Shown: positions 51,191 to 61,231 of the stretch, in pieces
How the letters are laid out: each line of letters starts with the position of its first letter
How positions within the stretch are numbered: position 1 is the stretch's first letter
Assembly: GCF_000219625.1 (NCBI RefSeq)
Contig: NC_018218.1
Location: forward strand, 2,790,001-2,854,000
Origin: Zymoseptoria tritici IPO323
Taxonomy: Eukaryota > Ascomycota > Dothideomycetes > Mycosphaerellales > Mycosphaerellaceae
Direction of reading: 5' to 3'
Length of the DNA stretch: 64,000 bases
Translations under genes and position numbers: made by a program
Notes under the pieces: model-generated
The model's database searches: none
What the model saw: the letters and a program-made list of their open reading frames with translations, nothing else
What the model was told of the DNA's origin: nothing

Positions 51191-53674
51191 ATGGCGCCGC
51201 GGTCTCGTACAGGATGGTGAGCTACGCCATCAATCTACCGGATCTCGCACTCGGAAGACCTGCCTCTCTGTCAATTGTGCTCGGCTAATTGAACGATCTA
51301 GTCTCACCTGTCGACAACGAAAGGTACCGTCCACGGCCCACCATATGGCAAAGCCATTCCAGCATCTAACGCATAGGCACAGCTCAAATGCGGTGAAGAG
51401 AGACCAACCTGCGCAAATTGCATCAAGGCAAATCGAATATGCGTCTTGAGCTCTGGAATCACATTTCGGCACCAACAGAACCCGTCGATGAATGGAGGAG
51501 GAGGCAGTCTTTCGAGCTTCTACGGCTACAAAGAAACTTTCACCAGAGAAGCGCAGTGGGTTCCCGTGCCGAAGGATCTCACGTTTGTTCATACGTCCAA
51601 TCCCTACGAAGATGAACTAGAAGATGGAGAGGACGCCAGCTCCCTTACTCTCGGAACCAACCAAGCAAACATCGATCATGCACCACGAAGAGAGTCCGAC
51701 ATCAGTATGCTAGTACCAACATCTTTTCCAGCATACGCGGCGAATGGACTCGCAGCGCTCAGTGCGATTGCAACGCAAGAAAACCAATACAGCTATGCGC
51801 CACCACCTGTGCCCGTTGGCCATAGCCGAACAATCGCTACAGCGGCCCAAAATCAGTCCACGCCTAGTCAAAACCTCGACTTCATCCTGAATCCGACGTC
51901 CCATCTCTCCCCTACAGCAACCGCCATCGACCCACGGCTGAACTCGCCAACGCCGCCCGCTTCAACACCGTCGCAACAATCCCACGTACGTACCCATTCT
52001 TCCTTCCGGTCCAATGGAGACCCGACGAGCTTACGATTGAAAGGTCACGACCGAAGGCCTGCAATCGACGAGCCCGAGCTAGCATTCCTCCTGCGAGACT
52101 ATGCCGAAAGACCGGGCTACTGGATGGATCTTTTCGATCTAGATTTATTCTTTGCTGCAAGGGTTCCAGTCCTTGCGGTCACATGCCCTCTCTTGTTGTA
52201 CTCCTGCGCTTCTCTATCGGCCAAGAGCCTTGCCAGGGTGGAAGGGAGGAAGCCAGTCATGGGTGGTCAAACCGGGAAGTCTCGGCAGTCGAAGATGGAG
52301 TCTTGGCCGGGCGGGACAGTGGACTGGGTGAGAAAAGGCAGAGAGTACTACGATATCGCAGTGTCGTTGTTACGACAGAGTCTGGAGGGAGCATCCAGAC
52401 CACCGACATCGTCGTTGCCTGAAGACGCCAGCCCACGGACGCTTTTGACGGTGCAAGGCGCCGAACTGCCGACCACGGATTCAGATGAGCTGGTCGCTGC
52501 GACGGCTATACTATGCGTGTACGAGTTTCTTGACGCTTCCGGGCCTGAGTGGAGTCGACATCTGGATGGCGCGAAGAGCTTGTTTGACATTGCGAAGGAT
52601 CGCATGGATGCTCTGACACTTCCTCCATCGCCTGTATCAATCGGACAGCAATTGAGTCACCATTTGACAGGGCAGTCAGGGCCTGACTTCAACAGCCATC
52701 GTAAGAGGCTCAGTCAAGGACGGCGAGGAGTCTTCTGGAATTTCGCAAGGTCAGTGATATGCGGGAATACCGTGGCGCGATTTACTGACATAGCGATCTG
52801 TAGACAAGACATGCTCTCCGCCTTCATAAATCACACCTCCACCCGCCTTGACACAGCTGACATTCCCATGTGGCACCGCTTCGGACTGAACCTCACTGCC
52901 GCCGGCTTCGTGTGTCCATCCAATCCGCAACACCCAGATTATCTCGCCGAGCAAGCCATGGCTGACGACATGGTATCCAATGCTCTCATCTGGCTCGTCA
53001 TGAAACTGGTCAACTACATCGCCGCGGGCGACAACGTGCATGAGAGCGTAGCGTCTCCACTCGGTCTGGGGATCCGACAAAAGGAATTGCTAGACTACTG
53101 GGAGACACTGCACGAGCAGATCAGAGTGTGGCACGAAGGTCTTCCGGACGGCTTCCACCCGGCTGCGATTCATCACAGTGATTCCGAATGTGATAATGAA
53201 AGGTGGTTTTCGCGGCCCATGTGCGCGTCAACAATGCAGTGGTATCATTTCGCTATCATCCAACTCCTGCATAACAAGCCACATCTCACTACCGCCACTC
53301 CTGCTCCGGGTTCGCCGTTGGCGCTCGGGTCGTCCCTCGCAAGTCGCCATGCGAGTTACGCGGCCATCTTGCAGCACTCACGCCAGCACGCGAAAGAGAT
53401 CGTTGCCATCTCGATGGGAAGATCAGACGAAGGGACTCGTATCCATTCCGTACAACCGCTTTGGACGGCTGGGCTGGTCCTCGGAAACGACGATGTGTCC
53501 GGCGAAGATGGCGAAGTCAGTGCTGAGACCGTCAAGTGGCGGCGCACTATAGTCGGCCTGTTGCGTGGCATCGAGCGCGACATGGGCTGGGCGGCTGAGT
53601 ATCGTGTCAAGAACCTGCTTGAGCTATGGTCGAAGCCGCCGGACTGGCCGCTAGAACGCCAAGAAGACGGATGA
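51191..53674 (+). CDS. Zn2Cys6 fungal transcription factor
   Basis: Four exons: 51191-51216, 51302-51323, 51383-52749, 52804-53674, giving 761 residues. The binuclear zinc cluster is assembled from the first three exons: Cys 9, 12, 19, 26, 29 and 36 in CxxCx6Cx6CxxCx6C order, with RQRK after the second Cys. Exons 1 and 2 are only 26 and 22 bases. The fourth intron junction (WNFAR/QDMLSAF) removes 54 bases that are a multiple of three and have no stop. A Ser/Pro-rich linker with Gln leads to a helical regulatory domain like the fungal-specific factor domain (LLRDYAERPGYWMDLFDLD, ILCVYEFLDASGPEWSRHLDGA). Target genes are unknown. It converges with the next gene, 43 bp away. Confidence 0.9.
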
Positions 53675-53717
53675 GTCAAGATGGCGGACCTTGATAGCAC
53701 ACAACCGATACGACATC

Positions 53718-55325
53718 TCAAGTCACACTCTGCCAGGCTGGAACCCAGTTCTCCTTCTCGCCGGAGTCTTCGTTGGCGCTGACAAGAGCATTGATCTGCT
53801 CGTCAATGCGCTCTTTTCCTCGTTGAAGAACTTCCTTCTGCAGCTTGGTCATGACTTCCAGCTCCTTCAGGATGCCATCGACCAGCGCGGACGAGTTCTC
53901 TAGGAGCACTTCCAGACTTGAAGGAGGACCGGCGCCGTTTGCAGGCGGAATGGGAGGCAGAATACCAATATCTCGTTGAATGGAGCGGAACTTCAGCGCA
54001 AGCGAGGTATGCGTCGCTCTCCAAGCCTCGGGCAATGCTTCGATGAAGTTGGCCGGATGTTCATCATCTAGCAAGATCGACTCCGCTCCCATAGCCCACT
54101 TCTCAAACGTGTCCGTCAGCTCAGAATACCTGCTTCCAGGTTCCGTCTGCGAGCGCAGATCCGTGACGACTCTGCTCAATGTCTGCAAGTGTTCTGCGAG
54201 TAAATCTGGTTCGGCGCACCAAGATTCCAGCGCGGTAAGATTTGCGCTCCTTCTTCGCTCCTGTTCCTGTGCTCGGACTGCGTCGAAGTCCTTTTGTAGC
54301 TTTGCGTGTCTCTGCCCGAGCTTCTGCTTTGCGCTGGCTTGGTATTCTTCTAGTGCTTCGCCCGAGCCTTGATGTAACAATGATAGTTGTAGGAGCTCGA
54401 TTTGCGCCAGCGCTATTTCGTGTGTAATTGGTACTTCCTCATCTGTGGTAGCAGATCCTGCTGCTGTAGCCGACGCGGGTGCACCAGCCTTTGCAGATTT
54501 TGTTCCGGGAACGGGTGGCTTGGGCAGGACGGACTTTGCTGGACTGTAGTGCTGTTGGTAGGTGGAGAACTGGGCTTTGGAGGGAGGTGGCATTTGTTGT
54601 CGCGAGCTGGTCGGTCGTGTGAGTCCAGATCGGGGCGGCGATGTCTGAGGTGCGTTCGTCCCTGCTGCCCGAGGAGCAATCATTGAAGACCGCTTTTGTG
54701 CAATGCTCGTGGTAGATGTCGCATTTGATGCCGTGCTTCCATCCCTGGCGTGTGCCAGCTTGCTTGGCTGGCTCAGGCCTGACGATGGAGGACGTACGCC
54801 TGGCGACTGCGGAGGTCGCATGCCTGTCGGAGGAAGCCTCGTGGACGAGCCGCGCTTTGGGATCGCATCCACCTTCAATGCCATCTTCTGCGCCGTCGCC
54901 GGCTGTTCTGTGGTGTCTGATTTTGAAGGAGAGCTTCTTCCTCCGCTGTCCTTGGAAGCTGTGCGAGTGTGCGGAGCCGCAGTTCTTGCGGGTACCCGCA
55001 GTGAGCCCAGCCGACTCGGCTTGGGTGGTGGAGGCATGGCTCGTCCTTTCGCACTGGTCGTGCTATCCGTGTCCTCTGGTATCGAAGCTGGTATCGCCTT
55101 GTCCGCGTCAGTGCCAGGCCGTGAAGAGAATGACGGCAGAAAGCTCCTTCGTTTGGACATCTTGGACGTTGTCGCAGTCTCCGCTGGCACCATCTCGTCT
55201 ACCGTGCTCTTCTCTGTGCCCCTTCCAATGTTCTGCAATCTCTTGAGGTGTTCAGACGAAACCTCGAACATTGAAGTCGGTCTGGGTCCTCGGGCGGAAG
55301 GGAGGCGACTCTGGGGGTTCGCCAT
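53718..55325 (-). CDS. Ser/Pro-rich protein with C-terminal coiled-coil domain
   Basis: 535 residues, one exon. Residues 1-290 are disordered, rich in Ser, Pro, Arg and Lys with many possible phosphorylation sites (PPRSGLTRPTSSRQ, PPPPKPSRLGSLR). From about 295 a helical domain begins with ITHEIALAQIELLQLSLLHQ and continues through KQKLGQRHAKLQKDFDAVRAQE, then a conserved-looking segment LPEAWRATHTSLALKFRSIQ, ending in ELEVMTKLQKEVLQRGKERI. The layout, a basic disordered tail followed by coiled coil, resembles microtubule- or spindle-associated proteins such as augmin subunits. That is a guess; I do not recognise the family. Confidence 0.7.
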   Translation of the reverse strand: MANPQSRLPSARGPRPTSMFEVSSEHLKRLQNIGRGTEKSTVDEMVPAETATTSKMSKRRSFLPSFSSRPGTDADKAIPASIPEDTDSTTSAKGRAMPPPPKPSRLGSLRVPARTAAPHTRTASKDSGGRSSPSKSDTTEQPATAQKMALKVDAIPKRGSSTRLPPTGMRPPQSPGVRPPSSGLSQPSKLAHARDGSTASNATSTTSIAQKRSSMIAPRAAGTNAPQTSPPRSGLTRPTSSRQQMPPPSKAQFSTYQQHYSPAKSVLPKPPVPGTKSAKAGAPASATAAGSATTDEEVPITHEIALAQIELLQLSLLHQGSGEALEEYQASAKQKLGQRHAKLQKDFDAVRAQEQERRRSANLTALESWCAEPDLLAEHLQTLSRVVTDLRSQTEPGSRYSELTDTFEKWAMGAESILLDDEHPANFIEALPEAWRATHTSLALKFRSIQRDIGILPPIPPANGAGPPSSLEVLLENSSALVDGILKELEVMTKLQKEVLQRGKERIDEQINALVSANEDSGEKENWVPAWQSVT

Positions 55326-55761
55326 GTTTGGGTAGAGGCGAATGTCGTAGAGGTCGTCCCGTCCGTGAAAGTCGCAAGGGAGGGATTCTTGGGAATGCGG
55401 CCCAGGTTAGTAGTATTGATGTGACTGCGATCCCCTTGTCGCGCATAAGCATAAAGTGTCTCGCTAGTAAGATGCCAGCACGTATACAAACGGTCGATTC
55501 AAACAACCGTCTTGCGCCTACCCAGCAACGAACACAGCGACACGGTATATCAAGCCTTCCAACAATGGACAATTGCATCGTTCAAATGACCTCGGCGGTC
55601 CGAGAGATTCTCCGCGAGAAAGGTCAAACTCCATGAATCGTGATCTCGCGTGTCTCTCAAGGAGGATCGGCTCGGGAGATCGCCGCGGGCGTCTGCAAGG
55701 TCCAAACGTGGAGAATCTCGAAAAGTTGTAGCCCATCACCATCAATGTCTCTTCGTCGAGG
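55326..55761. other. Divergent promoter of the coiled-coil and IleRS genes
   Basis: 436 bp with no supported gene. An out-of-frame ATG at 55745 precedes the IleRS start by 17 bases and could lower its translation. Confidence 0.5.
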
Positions 55762-58700
55762 ATGCTCGGGTTCTCACCCAGCCTTGTGTTTAGAGCCGCA
55801 TCGCAGGAGAAGTCGAACCTGATAGACACCATCCGCACGCTTGCGCTCACGAAAACCAACTGGTCCGACACTCTCGCCCTCCCACGATCGCAGTTCCCGG
55901 CTCGTCCTACCTCGGAGCAGCTGGAAACGTACCGCCAAAGATGTTCCGATGACCTCTACGAATGGCAGCGAAGTGCCAGAGAGAGTCACAGAGGTGGTAA
56001 AGAGGAGTTCGTGTTGCACGATGGACCACCATATGCCAATGGCGCTGTCCATGTCGGGCATGCGTTAAACAAAGTGCTGAAGGACTTGATGCTGCGGTCA
56101 GAGCTCTCCAGAGGGAAGAAAGTGCAATACCGCCCTGGCTGGGACTGTCATGGACTTCCGATCGAGCTTAAGGCTCTGCAGCAGCCTAAGGCGCCTGGGA
56201 AGCAGGCGAAGTCGTCGAAAGACACTCCTGCACAAGAAGCCAGGGCTGCTGCGTATGCTTCTAGCAAGATGAGTGCGCTTGAAATTAGGACAGCGGCGCG
56301 GAAGCTGGCAAGTGAGACGATCGAGACGCAGAAGAAGAGCTTCAAGGACTGGGGTGTCATGGGAGAGTGGAATCGACCGTACACAACAATGAGCGCTGAT
56401 TTCGAGGCCAGACAGCTGGGTGTGTTTAGAGAGATGGTTCGGAAAGGTCTCATCTCACGACATCACAGGCCGGTCTACTGGTCGCCGTCATCTCGCACCG
56501 CCCTGGCAGAAGCCGAGCTTGAGTACGACGATAGTCACAAGTGTACAGCTGCATTCGTTAAGATGCCCATGACACGACTGCCGCAAGTGCTCAAGAGTCA
56601 TTCCTCCATTCGACCGGGCTACTTGAGCGCTTTGATCTGGACAACTACTCCGTGGACGCTCCCAGCCAACAAAGCCATTGCCATAAGGAATGACATCGAG
56701 TATACGGTCATTGAGGTTGCTGGCGAATTTGAATCGACCGATCAATTCATCCTCGCGAAAGACCGCATCGAGCATGTGCTGTCTCAATTGCCCGGATGCA
56801 CTGCCAAAATCATCGTCAACTCCATCACCGGGTCGCAATTGTGCGATGGAGATGTAACGTGTTTCAACTTGTTCACCGCAGCCGAATCTCCCATCGTTCA
56901 TGCAGACTTTGTGACTGCTACTTCGGGTACTGGGTTAGTCCACATGGCTCCAGGTCACGGGATGGACGATTATCAAGTGTGCCAGCGACTGGGAATTGGA
57001 CCTGCGTTGGCGCCAGTAGATGATGAGGGCAAGTACACTGCCGAAGTCTTTCCCGCGAGCCAAGGCGATACACAACTTGAAGGTCTGGACGTTCAGACGG
57101 CCGGTGTGAAGGCAGTACTTCAGATCTTGAACGATCCGAGCAAGCATCTGCCTGATGGAATCCATCAATCAGGTGAGAGCCTGGTATTGGCAGCGCACAG
57201 CTTCATTCACAAGAATCCCATAGACTGGCGGACGAAGCAGCCAGTCATCGTTCGTGCTACCGCACAGTGGTTCGCAGATGTATCAGTCATCAAAGACAGA
57301 GCTCTAGCGGCACTGGAGGATGTGACCTGCATTCCTGAAAGCGGCAAAACGCGGCTGAAGAGCTTCATCGAAGGACGAAGTCAGTGGTGCATTTCCAGAC
57401 AGCGAGCTTGGGGCGTTCCTATCCCAGCGCTTTACAGTGCGGATACGGGCGAAGCCTGCATCTCACTAGATGCGATTGATCACATCATCTCTGTCATCGA
57501 GGAAAGAGGCACCGATGCATGGTTCTCGGATCCTCAAGATGAGCCCTCATGGCTTCACCCTTCTCTCGAACCCGGAAAATGGGTCAGAGGTCGAGATACC
57601 ATGGATGTCTGGTTCGACTCTGGCACGACCTGGACCTCACTTGCCGCCCGAGAAGATGAAGAGGCACATCTGAGCGATGTATACTCAGAGGGGACTGATC
57701 AGCATCGAGGCTGGTTCCAAAGCAGTTTACTCACAGCGATCGCTTCTCAAGACCCCGATGCGAAACCACTAGCTCCCTTCAGGATCCTCGCAACACACGG
57801 CTTTACGCTCGACGGTGAAGGCAGGAAGATGAGCAAGAGTCTCGGCAACGTCATCGCACCCGATCAAATCATCTCGGGCTCTCTACTTCCACCTTCAAAA
57901 GGCAAGGGCAAGGGGAAAGCTCCTCCTCCAACCAGCAAGTCCAAACAACAAGGCATCCTCGGTCCCGACGTCCTCCGCCTCTGGGTCGCATCCTCAGATT
58001 ACACCCGCGACGTAGCCATCTCCCAACCCGTCCTGCAAAGCGTGCAGCAAGCCCTTCAAAAATACCGCGTCACCTTCAAATTCCTTCTCGGCGTCTTACA
58101 CGACTATCCCTCCCCTTGTCCTCAACTATCCCTTGTCTCGCCTCTCGACTTCGCCGACCGGGTCGTCCTTGACCAACTCGAAAAATGCAGCCGCTCCGTC
58201 TTCGAAGCGTACAAGAACTACAAATTCTACGCCGCCATCTCGGAAGTCAACAAATTCGTCAACAACGATCTGAGCGCGTTTTACTTTGAGATCGCTAAGG
58301 ACCGGCTCTACGCGGGTGACTTACGCATCAGGAGACACACGCAGACGGTGCTGGTGTATATCCTTCAGGAACTGACGAAGATGCTGGGACCGGCGACGCC
58401 GCTGCTGGTGGAGGAGGTGTGGGAGTGGATGCCGATGGGGATGAAGTCTTTGTACGGAGAGGATGAAGAGGTGGATATGAGTTTGCACCCGCTGAGACAG
58501 GTCTGGGAGGGGCCGTTCGATGCCGGTAAGGTGGGTGTGGAGTGTGGAGTCTTGTTGACTGCTGCGATGGAGGCATTCAAGAAGGTCAGTTCGGCGGTCA
58601 AGGTTGCTCAAGAGGAGGCCAGGACGGCGAGATTGCTAGGCAGCGGGCTGGCTTGTAGAGTTGTTGTTCAGCTGCCTGCGGGTTTCGATGTTGCAGCTGA

Positions 58701-58983
58701 TGGAGATTTCGCATTCCTGCGGGAGGACTTGGCGGGCCTGTTGGTTGTCAGTCAGGCGGAGGTCATTCCCGCTGCAAACCTTGAGGCGACATCAAGCGAA
58801 GACAACCCAGAGTGGCGGTATGAGCAGCCGTTCGAAGTGGAGGTGAAGGGTCAGATGTTGGAAGGCAAAGTGATTGTCCTGCCGCCCGCTGGCGAGAAGT
58901 GTGTCCGATGCTGGAAGTATACTGCAGAGGAGGAAGATCTGCCTTGCTCGCAGTGTCGTGTGGCGATTGCCGAGCAGCTCTGA
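55762..58983 (+). CDS. ISM1: Mitochondrial isoleucyl-tRNA synthetase
   Basis: 1073 residues, one exon. The N-terminus MLGFSPSLVFRAASQEKSN has the profile of a mitochondrial presequence. Class I synthetase marks: HVGH (the HIGH motif) at 56049, DCHGLPIE, the WTTTPWTLPANKAI editing-domain entrance, and KMSKSLGN (KMSKS) near 57826. A C-terminal zinc ribbon has CVRCWKY and CSQC. Between KMSKS and PDVLRLW a Lys/Gly/Pro-rich insert of roughly 25-30 residues (KGKGKGKAPPPTSKSK) interrupts an otherwise conserved segment. The bacterial-type zinc ribbon and size point to the mitochondrial enzyme, which charges tRNA-Ile in the matrix. Confidence 0.93.
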   Translation: MLGFSPSLVFRAASQEKSNLIDTIRTLALTKTNWSDTLALPRSQFPARPTSEQLETYRQRCSDDLYEWQRSARESHRGGKEEFVLHDGPPYANGAVHVGHALNKVLKDLMLRSELSRGKKVQYRPGWDCHGLPIELKALQQPKAPGKQAKSSKDTPAQEARAAAYASSKMSALEIRTAARKLASETIETQKKSFKDWGVMGEWNRPYTTMSADFEARQLGVFREMVRKGLISRHHRPVYWSPSSRTALAEAELEYDDSHKCTAAFVKMPMTRLPQVLKSHSSIRPGYLSALIWTTTPWTLPANKAIAIRNDIEYTVIEVAGEFESTDQFILAKDRIEHVLSQLPGCTAKIIVNSITGSQLCDGDVTCFNLFTAAESPIVHADFVTATSGTGLVHMAPGHGMDDYQVCQRLGIGPALAPVDDEGKYTAEVFPASQGDTQLEGLDVQTAGVKAVLQILNDPSKHLPDGIHQSGESLVLAAHSFIHKNPIDWRTKQPVIVRATAQWFADVSVIKDRALAALEDVTCIPESGKTRLKSFIEGRSQWCISRQRAWGVPIPALYSADTGEACISLDAIDHIISVIEERGTDAWFSDPQDEPSWLHPSLEPGKWVRGRDTMDVWFDSGTTWTSLAAREDEEAHLSDVYSEGTDQHRGWFQSSLLTAIASQDPDAKPLAPFRILATHGFTLDGEGRKMSKSLGNVIAPDQIISGSLLPPSKGKGKGKAPPPTSKSKQQGILGPDVLRLWVASSDYTRDVAISQPVLQSVQQALQKYRVTFKFLLGVLHDYPSPCPQLSLVSPLDFADRVVLDQLEKCSRSVFEAYKNYKFYAAISEVNKFVNNDLSAFYFEIAKDRLYAGDLRIRRHTQTVLVYILQELTKMLGPATPLLVEEVWEWMPMGMKSLYGEDEEVDMSLHPLRQVWEGPFDAGKVGVECGVLLTAAMEAFKKVSSAVKVAQEEARTARLLGSGLACRVVVQLPAGFDVAADGDFAFLREDLAGLLVVSQAEVIPAANLEATSSEDNPEWRYEQPFEVEVKGQMLEGKVIVLPPAGEKCVRCWKYTAEEEDLPCSQCRVAIAEQL

Positions 58984-59170
58984 AGGAGAGAGCACTGCTT
59001 GTGAGGTTCACGAAGCATTGTAAAGTACTGTAAATAGATGCCATCACAGAAGCATCTCTGCTCATGATAAAATACTAAGTTCCCTCTCGATGAAGTCGTC
59101 TACCTGATAATTTATACTAATAACCCGTCCATCAACTTTTCTCCCATCTCTGCCCTCTCGACGGACTTTT

Positions 59171-60808
59171 CTAGGCTTTTCCAAACTTGTCGAGGTACGA
59201 CTGCAGCCATTCCTCGCTCCCGTCCTCAAAGTAGCGCTTAGCAGGCTCCTGCAATGTCTATCGTCAGTCACTCGTCTCGAACAATACCGAATCTCATCAC
59301 ACAACTCACCGTATCCGTATTATGCGACGACGCGAACCAGCAATTCTCCGCGTTACAGAAGTCCTTGCCAAATTTACAGACATGTCCAAAATGACAGTCC
59401 ACGTCCCGACAATACGCTCTCTGCGGACAACTCCGCGACCGCGCCTTGTGCTTCAACACTAACACCTCCGCGGGCGTGAGCTTTTCAGTATGCTTGTAAT
59501 CACAGTACTCGCCCTTCTCGCACTTCCCGCTGAGGTAGAAATCGTTGCAGCATTTCCCCGTCGATGCCATGCGTTTGGCGTAGCGGAGTTCGGCCGACTT
59601 GTCGGTGTCGGGGAGGTAGGTGTCGAGACGTTCGTCGTAGGCGTTGAGTAGGACGAATTTGCGGGTCGGTGGGGGTTTCTTCGGGGCGATGTTGATGGTC
59701 TTGCTATTGGCGCCGGTCTTGCCGACGGTGGCCCAGGAGGAGGAGGTGGTGGTGGAGCCATTGGTGGATGTGGTTGTGGGTGGGTTGGAGTCAGTGGATG
59801 GAGCGGGACTGGCTGGTTTCATGATGGGAACGGTATTGTGTGGGATCGTGGGTGCGCGCACGGGTGGCGCTGGGCTGGCGGGTAGACCTGGTGGTGGCAT
59901 TCGACCGCCGGAGGGCAGATCGACGGTGCGGAAGATTTTGGGGAAGCTTTTGATTTCGATGCCCAGTTCGCGGAAGCCCCATTCTGCTGGTCTGGTTTCG
60001 ATCAAAGTCAGACGAGGGTCACGTCGGTAGGACTCGAAGACCGGGAGATATCCGTTGTCGTGGCAGGGTGCGAAGAAGATGTGCTTGCATTGCGCGATAG
60101 GGAGGTACAAGCGGAGGGTTTCGCGGATCTTGTGATCGGCTCTGCGGATGTTGTCAGGACGTGAACGAACGTGTTGAGGTGTAGCGGGATGACCTACCTC
60201 TCCTTGCCAACACCCACATCCACAAAGGAGAACAGAGGTTGCGCCAGGCCAAATGCGCGTCCAAAGGAAACCAATTCAGTAGGGCTGGAGATGATGCCGC
60301 AGCTCGCGAGCTTCATGGCCAGACCTTGTAAGTTAAGCACGACTTGAACCACAATGCTCCAGTCGGATATGGCGTCTGGGTACTTGGCCTTCACCTCCTC
60401 TTTAATAGTCGTGTAAAGTTGGTGCGCAGCTTCGGCGCCACCCTCTTTGCCCATGGATAGTAGATAGTCTTGAAAGATAGCTCCGTCTCCATCGACGAGG
60501 ACTACGACGAAGTTGTGTGATGACTGAATGAATATGGTCAGCATTCCGTTTGCACATGATCGTCAGTGCAAAGACTATACCGAAACTTGCTTCTGAACAG
60601 TGAGGGCCTGCTCACTCGCGGAAGCGCGCTGCTGCCACATCCGACGCGATGCCAGTTCGTTGTCGTAATCGCCTTGCTTCTCGTCGTATCGTTCCTTTAG
60701 CTGTTTGTACTGGTCCACCAGATCTTTGAATAGTGCGTTTCTCTCTTCATCGCTTTTCTGGAAGGCTTCGAGACGAGCAGTATAGCTCGACACGTCTGGT
60801 ATGCTCAT
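59171..60808 (-). CDS. Coiled-coil / NYN-like (PIN-superfamily) / CCCH zinc-finger protein
   Basis: Four exons: 60808-60587, 60523-60198, 60141-59310, 59248-59171, giving 485 residues. All junctions preserve frame. Residues 10-72 are a charged coiled coil. Residues 77-245 look like a NYN/PIN nuclease fold, with acidic positions in VVVLVDGDGAIF, in GVGKERADHKIRE and in FFAPCHDNGY. A Ser/Thr/Pro linker follows. At 375-440 there are CCCH fingers: a canonical C-x8-C-x5-C-x3-H (CNDFYLSGKCEKGEYCDYKH), then C-x5-C-x4-C-x3-H and a third degenerate one. The terminal exon adds 25 residues. NYN plus CCCH recalls Regnase-type RNases; RNA cleavage is inference from layout and acidic residues. Confidence 0.82.
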
Positions 60809-60984
60809 ATCTGCCACGAAGTGTAGCTTCAGAGCTGGTCTAGGGATGATGATGTTTTGTCTCGTGATGGAAAACGATGTCAAGGTTGTTTGTCGGTGAA
60901 GGTATCGCGCTAGAAATGGGCGCCAATGTCAGATCTTCAGGCACCCATGCATGCCAAGCTATAGGTAGGCCCTCCACGAGGTAA

Positions 60985-61202
60985 GGTACCTACTATTGAG
61001 ATAGATATGTTACTGTTGAAATAGATGGATATGTTTCTGTTGAGATAGATGGACAGATTTGTTACGGATAAATGGATAAATATACTGCTGTCGAGAAGAT
61101 AGATGTATATATATATATATATTATACCATGCTGTTGAGAGATGTATATTTTTATATATATATATGGTATTTTGTTGAGATAGATCCATATATATATATA
61201 TA
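60985..61202. repeat. Degenerate AT-rich minisatellite with TA runs
   Basis: About six imperfect units each starting TTGAGATAGAT or close to it, several carrying (TA)n stretches of 12-18 bases. It lies between the start of the CCCH gene and the end of the photolyase gene. TA runs would be variable between strains. Confidence 0.8.
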
Positions 61203-61231
61203 TGTCCTCAACATGCCCATGCCCACGTGAA

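Noticed and set aside
12785..53674. A carbohydrate-use gene cluster of GH3, GH27, xylulokinase, SDR and Zn2Cys6 regulator
   Set aside because: The genes are spread over 41 kb with housekeeping genes between them (SIR2, EFG1, SEA4, DnaJ); no shared promoter motif was seen.
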